A DNA stretch of 64,000 nt, taken from assembly GCF_000424385.1 (NCBI RefSeq), contig NZ_AUJU01000022.1, positions 42,342 through 106,341 of the forward strand, in the 5' to 3' direction. The stretch comes from Butyrivibrio sp. LC3010 (lineage in GTDB: Bacteria; Bacillota; Clostridia; Lachnospirales; Lachnospiraceae). A program made the translations under genes and the position numbers. Shown one piece after another: positions 18,375-27,717 of the stretch. The notes beneath the pieces are model-generated. The model ran no database searches, had not been told where the DNA came from, and was given only the letters and a program-made list of their open reading frames with translations. Within the stretch, counting starts at the first letter, position 1. The number at the start of each line of letters is the position of its first letter.

Positions 18375-18869
18375 TTATTCAGATACTCTCTTATAGGTCC
18401 TGAAGGTATAGGTTGTATCAAAATATGCCTGTTCTTCACTCTCCTCATAAAGTACCCAGTCAGGATCCTCGTCTAGATTAGTAAAGAATCTGTCTGCCTC
18501 AAAGGTTCTGTCAATCTTTGTTACAATGCAGGTATCGCACATAGGAAGAAGCTGCTCATAAACGCTGGCACCGCCTATGCAATATACGATATCAGTATCA
18601 TACTCTTTAATAGCTTCTTTGAGTTCATCAATATCATGAACAACAGTGGCATTCTTTACCTCATAATCTGAATTGGTTGAAAGTATTATGTTCTTTCTTC
18701 CTTCAAGAGGCTGCTGTCCGGGAAAAGTCTCAAGTGTTTTTCTTCCATAGACAAGAACCTTCCCCATGGTCTCTGCTCTGAAATTCTTCATATCATTGGG
18801 AATTCTTATAAGGAGCTGTCCCTTATTTCCTATTGCCCAATGTTCGTCTGCTGATAAGATAATCTTCAT
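18375..18869 (-). CDS. folA: Dihydrofolate reductase
   Basis: It reduces dihydrofolate to tetrahydrofolate with NADPH and recycles the dihydrofolate made by ThyA. The 164-residue length is normal. The motifs are typical: SADEHWAIGNKGQLL at the start, RIPNDMKNF with the substrate Asp, VLVYGRKTLETFPG for cofactor binding, and YCIGGASVYEQLL near residue 95. GGAGGAATAAA precedes the ATG. It lies downstream of thyA on the same strand. A hairpin between them (18976-19010) probably separates part of the transcription. Confidence 0.95.
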   Translation of the reverse strand: MKIILSADEHWAIGNKGQLLIRIPNDMKNFRAETMGKVLVYGRKTLETFPGQQPLEGRKNIILSTNSDYEVKNATVVHDIDELKEAIKEYDTDIVYCIGGASVYEQLLPMCDTCIVTKIDRTFEADRFFTNLDEDPDWVLYEESEEQAYFDTTYTFRTYKRVSE

Positions 18870-18975
18870 TTTATTCCTCCTGTATAAACAATAGTCTATA
18901 TCTGACTAAACCGTAAACATCCAAAAAACGTACTCTAATGGTACTCACACAACTTCTACTTTTTTATCATAAAAA

Positions 18976-19010
18976 CCCCTGATATGTAAATAAATATCAC
19001 ATATCAGGGG
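18976..19010 (-). terminator. Rho-independent terminator of thyA
   Basis: The perfect 12-bp stem CCCCTGATATGT with ACATATCAGGGG is followed on the minus strand by TTTTTATG. It begins about 9 nt past the thyA stop. Confidence 0.88.
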
Positions 19011-19018
19011 ATTAAGTT

Positions 19019-19870
19019 TTATATTGCTATCGGTATATTCTGTATCTGCTCTCCTGCTACTTCATAGTTTTCAAGAGATACATCGTTTCTTGTAAACTGA
19101 TAAAAATCATGGATATCAGGGTTTAAGCTGAATTTCGGTGCCGGCTTTGGCTCTCTCTTAATCAGCTCCTTGATGATATCTACATGTCTGTCATAAATAT
19201 GTGCATCAGCAATTACATGTACCAGCTCACCCACATTCATATCACATACCTGAGCCAGCATGTGAACAAGAACAGAATACTGAACAACATTCCAGTTATT
19301 TGCTGCAAGTACATCCTGTGAGCGCTGATTAAGGATTGCATTAAGTGTCAGCTTATCTTCACCTTTTTTCTGTGTAACATTGAAGGTCATGCTATAGGCA
19401 CAGGGGTAAAGGTTCATCTCAGACAGATCCTGGTGTACATAAATGTTAGTCATTATCCTTCTGCTGAAGGGATTGTTCTTAAGATCGTAAATCACTCTGT
19501 CTACCTGATCGAACATTCCCTCTTTATACTTGTGCTTGACGCCCATCTGATAGCCATAGGCTTTTCCTATAGATCCGTTCTCATCTGCCCATTCATCCCA
19601 CACATGGCTGTGAAGATCATTGATATTATTGGACTTCTGCTGCCATATCCAGAGCATCTCATCTGTAGCACTCTTAAGTGCGGTCTTTCTAAGTGTCATA
19701 ATCGGGAACTCTTTTGAAAGATCGTAACGATTGACTACTCCAAATTTCTTGATAGTGTACGCCGGAGTCCCGTCCTCCCAGTGAGGGCGAACTTTTTCAC
19801 CCTCTGTACTGGTTCCGTTTTCCAGGATATCCTTACACATATTTATAAAAATCTCATCAGCTTTACTCAC
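19019..19870 (-). CDS. thyA: Thymidylate synthase
   Basis: It methylates dUMP to dTMP using methylene-tetrahydrofolate. It has 283 residues. The catalytic cysteine is in LYPCAYSMTFNV, where classical enzymes have PPCH. QRSQDVLAANNWNVVQYSVL forms the phosphate and nucleotide site, and HIYDRHVD is the conserved C-terminal motif. The start codon is GTG, with CGGAGGAAG six bases upstream. folA follows on the same strand, so the two genes couple folate oxidation and reduction. The His-to-Ala change after the cysteine also occurs, as I recall, in a clostridial ThyA subgroup and need not mean loss of activity. Confidence 0.95.
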   Translation of the reverse strand: MSKADEIFINMCKDILENGTSTEGEKVRPHWEDGTPAYTIKKFGVVNRYDLSKEFPIMTLRKTALKSATDEMLWIWQQKSNNINDLHSHVWDEWADENGSIGKAYGYQMGVKHKYKEGMFDQVDRVIYDLKNNPFSRRIMTNIYVHQDLSEMNLYPCAYSMTFNVTQKKGEDKLTLNAILNQRSQDVLAANNWNVVQYSVLVHMLAQVCDMNVGELVHVIADAHIYDRHVDIIKELIKREPKPAPKFSLNPDIHDFYQFTRNDVSLENYEVAGEQIQNIPIAI

Positions 19871-19891
19871 TGTACTTCCTCCGAGTTATTA

Positions 19892-21181
19892 TTAAAGCTT
19901 ATATTTTGCGCCTGCAGTGATCTTCTTCTTCAGAAGCTTTTTGTATGCTGTCTTATGAGCTCTGTCAGGGCAATATACAGATGCCTTCTTCTGAACATTT
20001 TTGAATGCGTCTTTTCCTACTATGTTAAGAGACAGGGTCTTGAATCTGATGTTCTTAAGATTCTTGCAATCACAGAAAGCAGCCTTCCTGATTCTGGTGA
20101 TGTTTGAACCGATCTCAAGGTTCTTAATCTTTGCGTTGCCCTTAAATGCATTCTTCTCAATCTCAGTTACAAGATAAGGAATACCACCGATTGTTACCTT
20201 ATCCGGAATCTTAAGTGTCTTGGGTACGCTGTTCTTATTAGTAAGACCTGTAACAGTAACAGTACCTGTTCCGTCACCCTTTACACTGGTGATCTTGTAT
20301 GTAAAGCCATCTGACTTTGCCTGAGCATTCTTAGGAACAACTATTGTGTAATATTCAGTAGGTGAATATACACAGTTGGAAACCTCTATTGTGCTCTCAA
20401 GTGCTGATCTGTAGTTCTGGATTGAACCAAGTCTGATGCGAATCTTATTTGCAGGATAACCAAGTGCAAGAAGATCAGGATCGTTAGCCTTTAAGGTATA
20501 TGTCTTTACTCCGCCGTTTCCAATATACTTTGTCCTTGTGTTGTCTCCATACTTAAGCTCAAGCTGGAATCCATCATATGAACAAAGGCTGTTATAGGTA
20601 TTGGCCTTCTGCTCATTGTTCCAGGTAAAGGTCATGGATCCATCAGGATTGGCAACTGCCTTGAAATCACCTGCAGGAACAAACGGAACAAACTTAACGC
20701 AAAGCTTGTTTACAACGTCGATATGTCTTGAAGTGCTGTCACCATCAAAGGTTGACATGTGAATATAGTAAAACTTTTCCTTCTCAAGACCGCTGACAGG
20801 CATAACAATGTCAATTATTCTGGTGCCGCCATCCTCTCTGTAGGAAACGCCATCACCGCCTGTAGCTTCCTTTATAACAGTGCCGTACTGATCCTTGATC
20901 TGTACAGTTGTCTTACCGTTTGTCTTCTTATCTCCACACTTGATCTTGGTTGCAAAGCTAAGGAGATATACTCCTTCATCTTTCCCTGTCTTGAATTTGT
21001 AGAAATATGAAGCATTATCAGTTACAGCCTCTTCATAATAATGTGTGTTGTAGCTAAGCTCTGTAGCCTGCTGCTGGGTAGAATACCCATGGATAAGATC
21101 CCCTTCTTCTGCGTGTACACTCATAGGAAGTGCTGCTGCCAGCATCAAGCATGCAAACGCAGTTACTATTCTTTTTTTCAT
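19892..21181 (-). CDS. Secreted protein with BspA-type leucine-rich repeats
   Basis: A 429-residue exported protein with a clear signal peptide (KKRIVTAFACLMLAAALPMSVHA). Residues about 30-280 form a beta-rich region with no family I can name, possibly two jelly-roll or fibronectin-like domains. The C-terminal 130 residues are LRR_5/BspA-type repeats (IPDKVTIGGIPYLVTEIEKN, GNAKIKNLEIGSNITRIRKA). Such repeats usually mediate adhesion or protein contacts at the cell surface. It has no sortase or membrane anchor. It starts upstream of thyA with a 21-nt gap, but it is functionally unrelated. Confidence 0.8.
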   Translation of the reverse strand: MKKRIVTAFACLMLAAALPMSVHAEEGDLIHGYSTQQQATELSYNTHYYEEAVTDNASYFYKFKTGKDEGVYLLSFATKIKCGDKKTNGKTTVQIKDQYGTVIKEATGGDGVSYREDGGTRIIDIVMPVSGLEKEKFYYIHMSTFDGDSTSRHIDVVNKLCVKFVPFVPAGDFKAVANPDGSMTFTWNNEQKANTYNSLCSYDGFQLELKYGDNTRTKYIGNGGVKTYTLKANDPDLLALGYPANKIRIRLGSIQNYRSALESTIEVSNCVYSPTEYYTIVVPKNAQAKSDGFTYKITSVKGDGTGTVTVTGLTNKNSVPKTLKIPDKVTIGGIPYLVTEIEKNAFKGNAKIKNLEIGSNITRIRKAAFCDCKNLKNIRFKTLSLNIVGKDAFKNVQKKASVYCPDRAHKTAYKKLLKKKITAGAKYKL

Positions 21182-21313
21182 ACCATTTCCCTCGCTATTA
21201 AAAAATACAAAACTTCCGGCACATTCATAAAACTAAACAAATAATGTGTTTTACAAACATACCACATACAACATATAGTCTACCACAAAGAATTCTTAGA
21301 AACAATTAGCCGC

Positions 21314-21366
21314 AAAAAAACTTCCCGCACCTCCTGTCAGAGTACCTGGGAGGCGGTGTGGGAAGT
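21314..21366 (-). terminator. Rho-independent terminator of the MBL nuclease operon
   Basis: ACTTCCCGCACCTCC pairs with GGAGGCGGTGTGGGAAGT with one bulge. On the minus strand it is followed by seven T residues. It lies about 180 nt past the stop, so the mRNA has a long 3-prime end. Apart from this hairpin, the 21182-21542 gap holds nothing I recognise. Confidence 0.85.
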
Positions 21367-21542
21367 CGTTTTTACAGAATATTTAATTCATTGATATAGG
21401 TTTCAAGCGATACTTTTTACACCTACATCATTTACTATATTTTGACTTATTGATTACTCAATTTTGAAAATTTACTCCTTACCGGTTATGACTTTTCGAA
21501 CGATAAAAAGGAAAAACCGTTCAAAATCCTGTTTATAAATAC

Positions 21543-23144
21543 TCAGTTCTCCCACTTATCACATAGGGCAAGAATCTGATCAGCAAATTTTGCCTTATCC
21601 TTATTGGTCATACCCTCGCTCCTTGCAATGATCGCAGTAAGTCTTGCACCTGCAGCCTTAAGTCTTGTGAATACATCAGATACCAGCTTGCCGGCTTTCT
21701 TAACTGCTGCCTTGGGAACGCCCTCTTTAATTATCTGTCCCGAGATAAGGTCAACCTCTGTTCCGCTGTAGGGTGCATAGGTTTCGTATCCGTACTCATC
21801 CCTTAGACAATTGGCAAAAGAGGTACAGGTTCCGTCTTCACCATGGACGATAAATACTCTCTTTGGTCTCTCCTTAAATCCCTGAAGCCAGTTTATGAGT
21901 CCTCCCTTGTCGGCATGTCCCGAAAGTCCGGAAAGTCTGCATATTTCAGCCTGAACATCAATAGTTTCACCGAAAAGCCTCACTTCATCAGCGCCATCAA
22001 TTATGCTTCTGCCGGTAGTGCCGATAGACTGATATCCCACAAACAGTATCGTTGATTCAGGTCTCCAGAGATTGTGCTTCAAGTGATGCCTTATTCTTCC
22101 TGCCTCGCACATACCTGAAGCCGAGATAATTACCTTTGGAGTCTCCTCTTCATTTATGGCTCTTGATTCCTCAGTTGTAATTGCAAGGTTAATCCCCGGA
22201 AACGATATCGGATTGATATGCTTTTTAACAAGGTCCATAGCCTCATCGTCATAACATTCCATAGCGTGATCCGTGAACACTTCAGTTGCTTCAACCGCCA
22301 TGGGGGAATCCACGTAAACAGGGAAATCATCCACCGCTGTCACGAGATGTTCTTTTTTAATAGTCCTGAGGAAATACAGCATTTCCTGAGTTCTTCCAAC
22401 CGCAAAGGAAGGAATTACAACATTTCCGCCCCTTGCAAAGGTTCTGTTCAATATCTCAGTGAGCTCTGCAACATAATCAGGTCTTTCCTCGGCGTGATAT
22501 CTGTCACCATAGGTGGATTCCATGACCACATAATCTGCCGTGGAAGTATAGGCAGGGTCCTTAATTAATGGCTGGTCCTTATTCCCTATGTCACCTGAAA
22601 ATACAATTTTCTTTTCGGCGCCCTTTTCCGTAAGCCAGACCTCTATGCTGGCAGATCCTAAGAGATGTCCGATATCAGTGAACCTTATTACCACACCGTC
22701 ACATACTTCTATTTTCCTGTTATAGTCACAGGGAACTATGTGTCTTAAGGTGTTATCTGCATCTTCCATGGTATAAAGCGGCTCTATCTGCTTTATATCC
22801 TTGTTACGCTTTCCCTTGCGGCTTCTCCACTCTGCCTCCTGCATCTGTATATGCGCACAGTCGCGAAGCATTATGCTGCACAGATCCGCAGTGGGTCTTG
22901 TCATAAAAATTTTACCGCGAAATCCTCTTGCATATAACAATGGTAAATTGCCGGAATGATCCACGTGGGCATGCGTAAGAAATACATAATCTATCTCAGC
23001 GGCACTGACCGGGAGCTCCACATGTTCAAATGAAATGCGCCCCTGCTCCATGCCATAGTCAACAAGAATGTGCTTATCACCAATCTCCAGGTAATGGCAG
23101 CTGCCTGTAACTTCATGATCCGCACCAATGAAACCAAGCTTCAT
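21543..23144 (-). CDS. MBL-fold beta-CASP RNA metallohydrolase
   Basis: A 533-residue predicted ribonuclease. The zinc motif is THAHVDHSGNLP, with further metal ligands near IVFSGDIG and LSGLSGHADKGG. The beta-CASP insert (about 200-400) carries SASGMCEAGRIRHHLKHNL, and an RMMBL-like C-terminal region follows near VFIVHGEDGTCTSF. The start at MKLGFIGA is favoured by AAGGAGG six bases upstream. The open frame extends two codons to a GTG. The family processes or degrades RNA (RNase J/CPSF-73 relatives). It lies 98 nt downstream of the spermidine-synthase-like gene. Confidence 0.92.
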   Translation of the reverse strand: MKLGFIGADHEVTGSCHYLEIGDKHILVDYGMEQGRISFEHVELPVSAAEIDYVFLTHAHVDHSGNLPLLYARGFRGKIFMTRPTADLCSIMLRDCAHIQMQEAEWRSRKGKRNKDIKQIEPLYTMEDADNTLRHIVPCDYNRKIEVCDGVVIRFTDIGHLLGSASIEVWLTEKGAEKKIVFSGDIGNKDQPLIKDPAYTSTADYVVMESTYGDRYHAEERPDYVAELTEILNRTFARGGNVVIPSFAVGRTQEMLYFLRTIKKEHLVTAVDDFPVYVDSPMAVEATEVFTDHAMECYDDEAMDLVKKHINPISFPGINLAITTEESRAINEEETPKVIISASGMCEAGRIRHHLKHNLWRPESTILFVGYQSIGTTGRSIIDGADEVRLFGETIDVQAEICRLSGLSGHADKGGLINWLQGFKERPKRVFIVHGEDGTCTSFANCLRDEYGYETYAPYSGTEVDLISGQIIKEGVPKAAVKKAGKLVSDVFTRLKAAGARLTAIIARSEGMTNKDKAKFADQILALCDKWEN

Positions 23145-23242
23145 AGGCACCTCCTTTTTGCAAAATCCATTGCAGTCTATATATTAATTTTAAGTCTAAT
23201 AAATCGAGCTTGCAAATTAAGAAACTATAAACCGAAGCAGTA

Positions 23243-23968
23243 TTATATTTTTCTGTCTGAAGCCATAAGAATACAATTCCCTCCGCCGGGACAGGGAACA
23301 ATTCTTGTATATCTGAAAATGGTTTTCAAAATGGAATTCGTCATATGAGTCTGCATGGAAATGACATCCGGAGCCTCGTTTATCATATTGAGGGCATATA
23401 TTCCTCCGGGATTCATCATGGAATATACACTTTTTAATGCGTATTCGGAAAGAATAGTTTTAGACACTTCACTTCCAGTATAAGCATCGAAGATAACCAG
23501 ATCATATTTACTTACAGAAAGGGAATTACCTGAAAAATTAAAGTCCCTGATGAACTCGTAGCCATCCTGAATTTTAACCGTGATTCTCTTATCACTAAGA
23601 TCGAGGTCAAAGAACTTTTTGGCAAGTTCAACATAGCCTGCATCAACCTCCACCACGGTGATACGTCTTTCCGGATGGTCCTTAAGATAGAGCTTTGGAA
23701 TCACAAAACCGCCGCCACCGAAAAGCAGGCAGTTATTAAGTCCTTTATGATGTGCTACCATAAGCTTTAGTGTTTTCATATAGTTAAAAAGAGGGTCTCT
23801 GTCCCCATATTTATCAAGGTACATGCCCGACTCTCTCACGTTATCACACAGAAGGAGCCTGACCGCTCTGCCGTTTTCAATGGTATCTCTTATCTCGATG
23901 TGTTTGTCTGCCGATTTAAACCTGGTCCTTGGAAACAGATATAGTGAAAGCTGCTCGAGCAGATTCAT
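23243..23968 (-). CDS. Spermidine synthase-like SAM-fold protein
   Basis: A 241-residue Rossmann-fold protein. A glycine-rich nucleotide motif LLFGGGGFVIPKL near residue 82 is followed by the acidic loop VVEVDAGYVELAKKFF, a motif KIQDGYEFI and the acidic strand DLVIFDAYTG. This pattern matches spermidine synthase-like proteins. Without the full polyamine-binding set I cannot tell aminopropyltransferase from methyltransferase. GGGAGGA precedes the ATG. The gene sits between the GGDEF gene (66 nt gap) and the MBL nuclease. Confidence 0.8.
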   Translation of the reverse strand: MNLLEQLSLYLFPRTRFKSADKHIEIRDTIENGRAVRLLLCDNVRESGMYLDKYGDRDPLFNYMKTLKLMVAHHKGLNNCLLFGGGGFVIPKLYLKDHPERRITVVEVDAGYVELAKKFFDLDLSDKRITVKIQDGYEFIRDFNFSGNSLSVSKYDLVIFDAYTGSEVSKTILSEYALKSVYSMMNPGGIYALNMINEAPDVISMQTHMTNSILKTIFRYTRIVPCPGGGNCILMASDRKI

Positions 23969-24034
23969 GTAAACGTCCTCCCAAAAGTTTTCTTACCTGG
24001 GATTTTATCATATTTGATATGGAGAGTTTAATTA

Positions 24035-25888
24035 TTACTCATCCTCACAGAAAGTAAACTTATTACCCTCTACCTTTTTGCTTAAGTAAGTTCCCTTATC
24101 TGCAAGCTCATACAGCTTTTCGAAGGGCTGCTTTTTTTCTGCATCATAGAATGCAACTCCCATGCTGATGGATATTTTCTTACCATTCATCTCAGGAATT
24201 TCTATCTGATCTATTTTATTAAAAAATCGCTGCAGGATCCTTGAACCAAGCTCAGTATCTTTTACTTCCACAACGAATGCTGCGAATTCATCGCCTCCAA
24301 GTCTGAACACAACATCGGAATCACGGAAGGAGTCTTTAAGGGCTTTTGCAATGGCTATCAGAACCTTGTCTCCAACTGCGTGACCAAAGGTGTCATTGAC
24401 AAGTTTAAACTTATCTGCATCCATCAGGCAGAACATTCCACAGGATACGGTAGGGAGCGTTTCGCGAATGCGCTGCTCTCCGCTTCCTCTGTTCATGATT
24501 CCTGTCAGGCGGTCGGTCTCAGACAGCATTCGGAGTTTTTCCTGCTTCTTTTTATCATCATCAATTGACTCAACTGCAAGAAGCACCTGCGCTATCCTGC
24601 CATCATCATGTCTTTTCATTGAAATGTAGCGCATGCGCAGCCAGTGTTCATTTGCATCCACAAACTCGCAGGTTATTGTATTGACGCTTTCCATTCTTTC
24701 ATCAAGTGTCGACAGATCAAGAAAGCTCCCCAACATCCCAACGAAACGCTCTGCACATATCATCTTCACGAATTCACTTATCCTGGAGCTGTAATTCTGA
24801 TAATTTCCGCCAAGGACAACATCTGTATCTTCATTTTTCCGGATTACAGATATCATATCCGTCTCTATATCTATAGCAATCATTGCCATATAAATATCCG
24901 CAACCGCCAGCACTTCATTGCCCAGATGCTCTACTTCATTCTGTTTATAGCCTATATAATTAAAGGTCACAAAAGTCGCTGCCATGACTAAAAAAAGCAC
25001 TACAGCAGCTGCAAAATAAATTGTCCTTAAGGAGCTGAAAGCATCCTTCTCATTGATAATAACCGCGATGTACCAGTCTTTACTGCACCTGTCAAAAAAG
25101 GTTGCATATTTCTTCCCGTTGTTTTCCAGGATAGTGCTGCCATCATAGCTTTTTATAAGGGAATCCACCAGCGCTTTGCCGAATTCGCCCCTGTCTTTAC
25201 TGTAATCTTTCCCGACCTCCAGATAATCGGAATGAGCTATGACCATTCCGTTTTTATCCAAAATAATAGCTTCCTCGGCGTTATTCTGAACAATTATTCG
25301 CTGCAGAAGATCCTGGAATTCAACCATAAAAAGGTCAACAGCAATAACACTCTCCCCGTCACTTAAAAGTTTGCTGGCAGAGATCATCATTATATGTGTC
25401 TGTTCATTAAGGAATGGATTGGAAATAACCGTGCGTCCTTTATTGGATATGGCATCGGTGTACCATGGACGCTCCTTCGGATCATAGGAATCGTTCGGAA
25501 CCCAGCCGCTTCCATCCAGATATTCTCCTCTTATATAGCCATATAGACCTGTGTTGATCCCTTCGATAAGACCAGAATACACCTCGGTCTCACCTTTCAG
25601 ATATTCACGTATCTCATCACTTGATGAGCCCTTATTTATCATTTCATCTATTGTGATCGAAGAGAAATTTACAGCATCGATAGGTGCTTTCAGATAGTAA
25701 TCAACCGAATTTGCAGCCTCTGTTACATTATTTTTCCACGCACTGACAAGACTATCCTTGGCTGATATGTATAAGCCATAGAATAATCCACTCATTAAAA
25801 GCCCGGTAATGATCATTACCACAAAAGCCATAAATAATAACTTCGCATTTAATTTGAATTTTCTATTAAACAGTCGGAATTTCATCAT
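24035..25888 (-). CDS. dCACHE-GGDEF diguanylate cyclase
   Basis: A 617-residue membrane sensor. A transmembrane helix at about residues 15-37 is followed by an extracellular double-CACHE domain (38-290) with DPKERPWYTDA and a second helix at about 293-312. A PAS-like part follows, then a GGDEF domain with intact GGDEF at 531-535. An RxxD inhibitory site (RDSD at 521-524) lies five residues before it. It should make c-di-GMP in response to a small extracellular ligand. It starts 20 nt after a solute-binding lipoprotein gene, a strong hint that the lipoprotein delivers the ligand to the CACHE domain. Confidence 0.92.
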   Translation of the reverse strand: MMKFRLFNRKFKLNAKLLFMAFVVMIITGLLMSGLFYGLYISAKDSLVSAWKNNVTEAANSVDYYLKAPIDAVNFSSITIDEMINKGSSSDEIREYLKGETEVYSGLIEGINTGLYGYIRGEYLDGSGWVPNDSYDPKERPWYTDAISNKGRTVISNPFLNEQTHIMMISASKLLSDGESVIAVDLFMVEFQDLLQRIIVQNNAEEAIILDKNGMVIAHSDYLEVGKDYSKDRGEFGKALVDSLIKSYDGSTILENNGKKYATFFDRCSKDWYIAVIINEKDAFSSLRTIYFAAAVVLFLVMAATFVTFNYIGYKQNEVEHLGNEVLAVADIYMAMIAIDIETDMISVIRKNEDTDVVLGGNYQNYSSRISEFVKMICAERFVGMLGSFLDLSTLDERMESVNTITCEFVDANEHWLRMRYISMKRHDDGRIAQVLLAVESIDDDKKKQEKLRMLSETDRLTGIMNRGSGEQRIRETLPTVSCGMFCLMDADKFKLVNDTFGHAVGDKVLIAIAKALKDSFRDSDVVFRLGGDEFAAFVVEVKDTELGSRILQRFFNKIDQIEIPEMNGKKISISMGVAFYDAEKKQPFEKLYELADKGTYLSKKVEGNKFTFCEDE

Positions 25889-25908
25889 GGATCCTCATAA
25901 TGCGAATG

Positions 25909-27294
25909 TCATTCTTTGGTCAGCGCGGTCCGCATCTCCTTCTCGCACGATTTTAAGACATCATCAACACTTGCATTCCTGTCGAATACAATTTTATCCA
26001 TGTTGTTTCCAAAAATTATATTAAGATCAGTAAAGTGTTCAGAGGTTTCATCCGCAGCCATCTTGGGATCAAGCGTGGTTGCTATCTCCTTGAACAGCTC
26101 CATCTCTTGCTTGTGATTTGCATAAGTAAGCTCGGTTTCCAAAAGACTCTTGCGCACAGGGATAAAGTCGCCTATTTCACAGAAAGTCTTCATCTGCTCC
26201 TTGCTTGTTATATACTCTGCCACTATAGCTGCTGCTTTAGGATATTTTGTATCTTTATAGCAAAATAGTGCATTTCCGCCCATATCAGTGCCTGTCTTGC
26301 CATTCTTTTGAGGCATGTAGGTCACACCCCAGTTGTCTGGCATGTTTTTCTGCATAAATGAGCAGTGCCAGCTTCCGGCAAAGTCAAATGCAACTTCCTC
26401 AGAGACGAAAAGGTTATTGGCTTCCTGGGGACCTGTGAAACCGGACTCAGAAAACAGATTTTCATCTCTCATGTCCTTATAAAACTGAATAGCCTCGCGA
26501 AACTCCTTGGAATCAACTGTTATTTTGGTCTGATCCTCACTAAGAAGTGCTCCACCGTTCATATAAACAAATGGAAGAAATCTGTAGCCTAAATTGTTTT
26601 GCCATATTCCCGTACCTGCATAATAAAGTCTGTTGTCTTCCTTTACTTTGCGGGCAATTTCCTTTAATTCATCCCAGGTATACGCATCAGCCATGCTCTT
26701 GGGGATTCTGATGCCGGACTTCTCAAACATGCGCTTGTTATAAAACAAGGCGATGACATCAGTGTGATGCGGCAATGCAACCACCTTTCCATTATGAATG
26801 CCACCCATCATGAAACCTTCATTGATATCCTCAAGGCTTTCTCTTGACAGATAAGGTGTAAGATCAAGCATGCTGTCCTGTAACTTGAACTGTCCCAGGT
26901 ACTGATACTGATATCTCATGACATCAGGCCAGTCTCCCCGGCTGATTCTTGAATTTATAACATCTCTGTACTCTGTTGAGGGGTATCTTTGTCTGATGAT
27001 TGTTATCTCAGGATGGTCATTCTCGAGCTGGTTTAAGACAGTATCCCATGCCTCCATATCCGTAGGAGATCCGTCCCAGAAGGTAAATTCTATGGTTGCC
27101 CCTTCTTCTGCAACAAGATTCTCAGGATTGCCGGCATTATTTAAAACCTCCTCAATAACTGCCTGCGCGGAGGGTGTTGCTTCGACACCTGCAGTATCAG
27201 CAGTGCCATTACCGCATCCCAAAGAAAAAACTGTTGAAACCAACAACCAAGATGAAATGATTTTTTGAAGTTTGTTATTCCATTTAAATCCCAT
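25909..27294 (-). CDS. Extracellular solute-binding lipoprotein, family 1, without a permease
   Basis: A 461-residue lipoprotein with a hydrophobic leader and lipobox VFSLGC, so it is probably attached to the outer face of the membrane. The mature part is a type 1 (sugar-type) binding protein: TFWDGSPTDMEAWDTVLNQL at the start, then YNKRMFEKSGIRIPKSM and GSWHCSFMQKNM. No transporter permease or ATPase lies nearby. The next gene, 20 nt downstream, is a CACHE-GGDEF cyclase. I infer a sensing rather than transport role, but the permeases could be elsewhere. Confidence 0.88.
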   Translation of the reverse strand: MGFKWNNKLQKIISSWLLVSTVFSLGCGNGTADTAGVEATPSAQAVIEEVLNNAGNPENLVAEEGATIEFTFWDGSPTDMEAWDTVLNQLENDHPEITIIRQRYPSTEYRDVINSRISRGDWPDVMRYQYQYLGQFKLQDSMLDLTPYLSRESLEDINEGFMMGGIHNGKVVALPHHTDVIALFYNKRMFEKSGIRIPKSMADAYTWDELKEIARKVKEDNRLYYAGTGIWQNNLGYRFLPFVYMNGGALLSEDQTKITVDSKEFREAIQFYKDMRDENLFSESGFTGPQEANNLFVSEEVAFDFAGSWHCSFMQKNMPDNWGVTYMPQKNGKTGTDMGGNALFCYKDTKYPKAAAIVAEYITSKEQMKTFCEIGDFIPVRKSLLETELTYANHKQEMELFKEIATTLDPKMAADETSEHFTDLNIIFGNNMDKIVFDRNASVDDVLKSCEKEMRTALTKE

Positions 27295-27413
27295 CGCAAA
27301 ATCCCCTCAAATTCATTTAATAGTAAACAGTTTAATTTGTTTCCATTATACTTTAAAACTGTGGCTAATAACTGACTTTATAAAGATTTAACAGACTTTG
27401 AGGTCATCGACAT

Positions 27414-27492
27414 ATGACAACATTTTTGACAACATTGGAACTGTTTCAGGGTGCTTTTGGGAAGATTATCCACGATACCTGATAAACAAAAT
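27414..27492 (+). repeat. Copy A of a roughly 75-bp dispersed element
   Basis: It starts with tandem TGACAACATT motifs and contains ATTATCCACGATACCTGATAA. It is about 75 percent similar by eye to 33989-34062, in the same orientation. The two copies flank the NRPS region. The rest of the 27295-27595 gap holds nothing I recognise. Confidence 0.55.
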
Positions 27493-27561
27493 GTTTGCTC
27501 ACAAACTCAGATAAAATCAAATAAAAATGGTTGTTCAGGACTAATCATGAACAACCATAAA

Positions 27562-27587
27562 AAATCCTGAGCATTAGCCCAGGATTT
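27562..27587 (-). terminator. Rho-independent terminator after the HAD gene
   Basis: AAATCCTG and GC pair with GC and CAGGATTT. On the minus strand it is followed by TTTTTTATGG. It closes the transcript of the HAD lipoprotein and the 34-codon fragment. Confidence 0.85.
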
Positions 27588-27595
27588 CATGTTCA

Positions 27596-27700
27596 TCATA
27601 CCATGGAATTAATTGATTCCATCGCAAATATCAGGATCTGTACGGGCAGCATACTAAAGAAAAGCCTTGATAGCATTCCTAAGGTTTTCTCGTTATGCAT
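27596..27700 (-). pseudogene. 34-codon remnant resembling a MATE exporter N-terminus
   Basis: A short frame, too small for standard ORF calling, starts MHNEKTLGMLSRLFF and continues SMLPVQILIFAMESINSMV before a stop. It has an AGAGGCGAGAG ribosome site 17 nt after the HAD gene. The sequence looks like the first helix of a MATE-family transporter, as I remember that family. The frame ends 9 nt before the terminator stem, so the rest of the gene is gone. It could instead be a small membrane peptide. Confidence 0.45.
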
Positions 27701-27717
27701 ACTTCTCTCGCCTCTTT

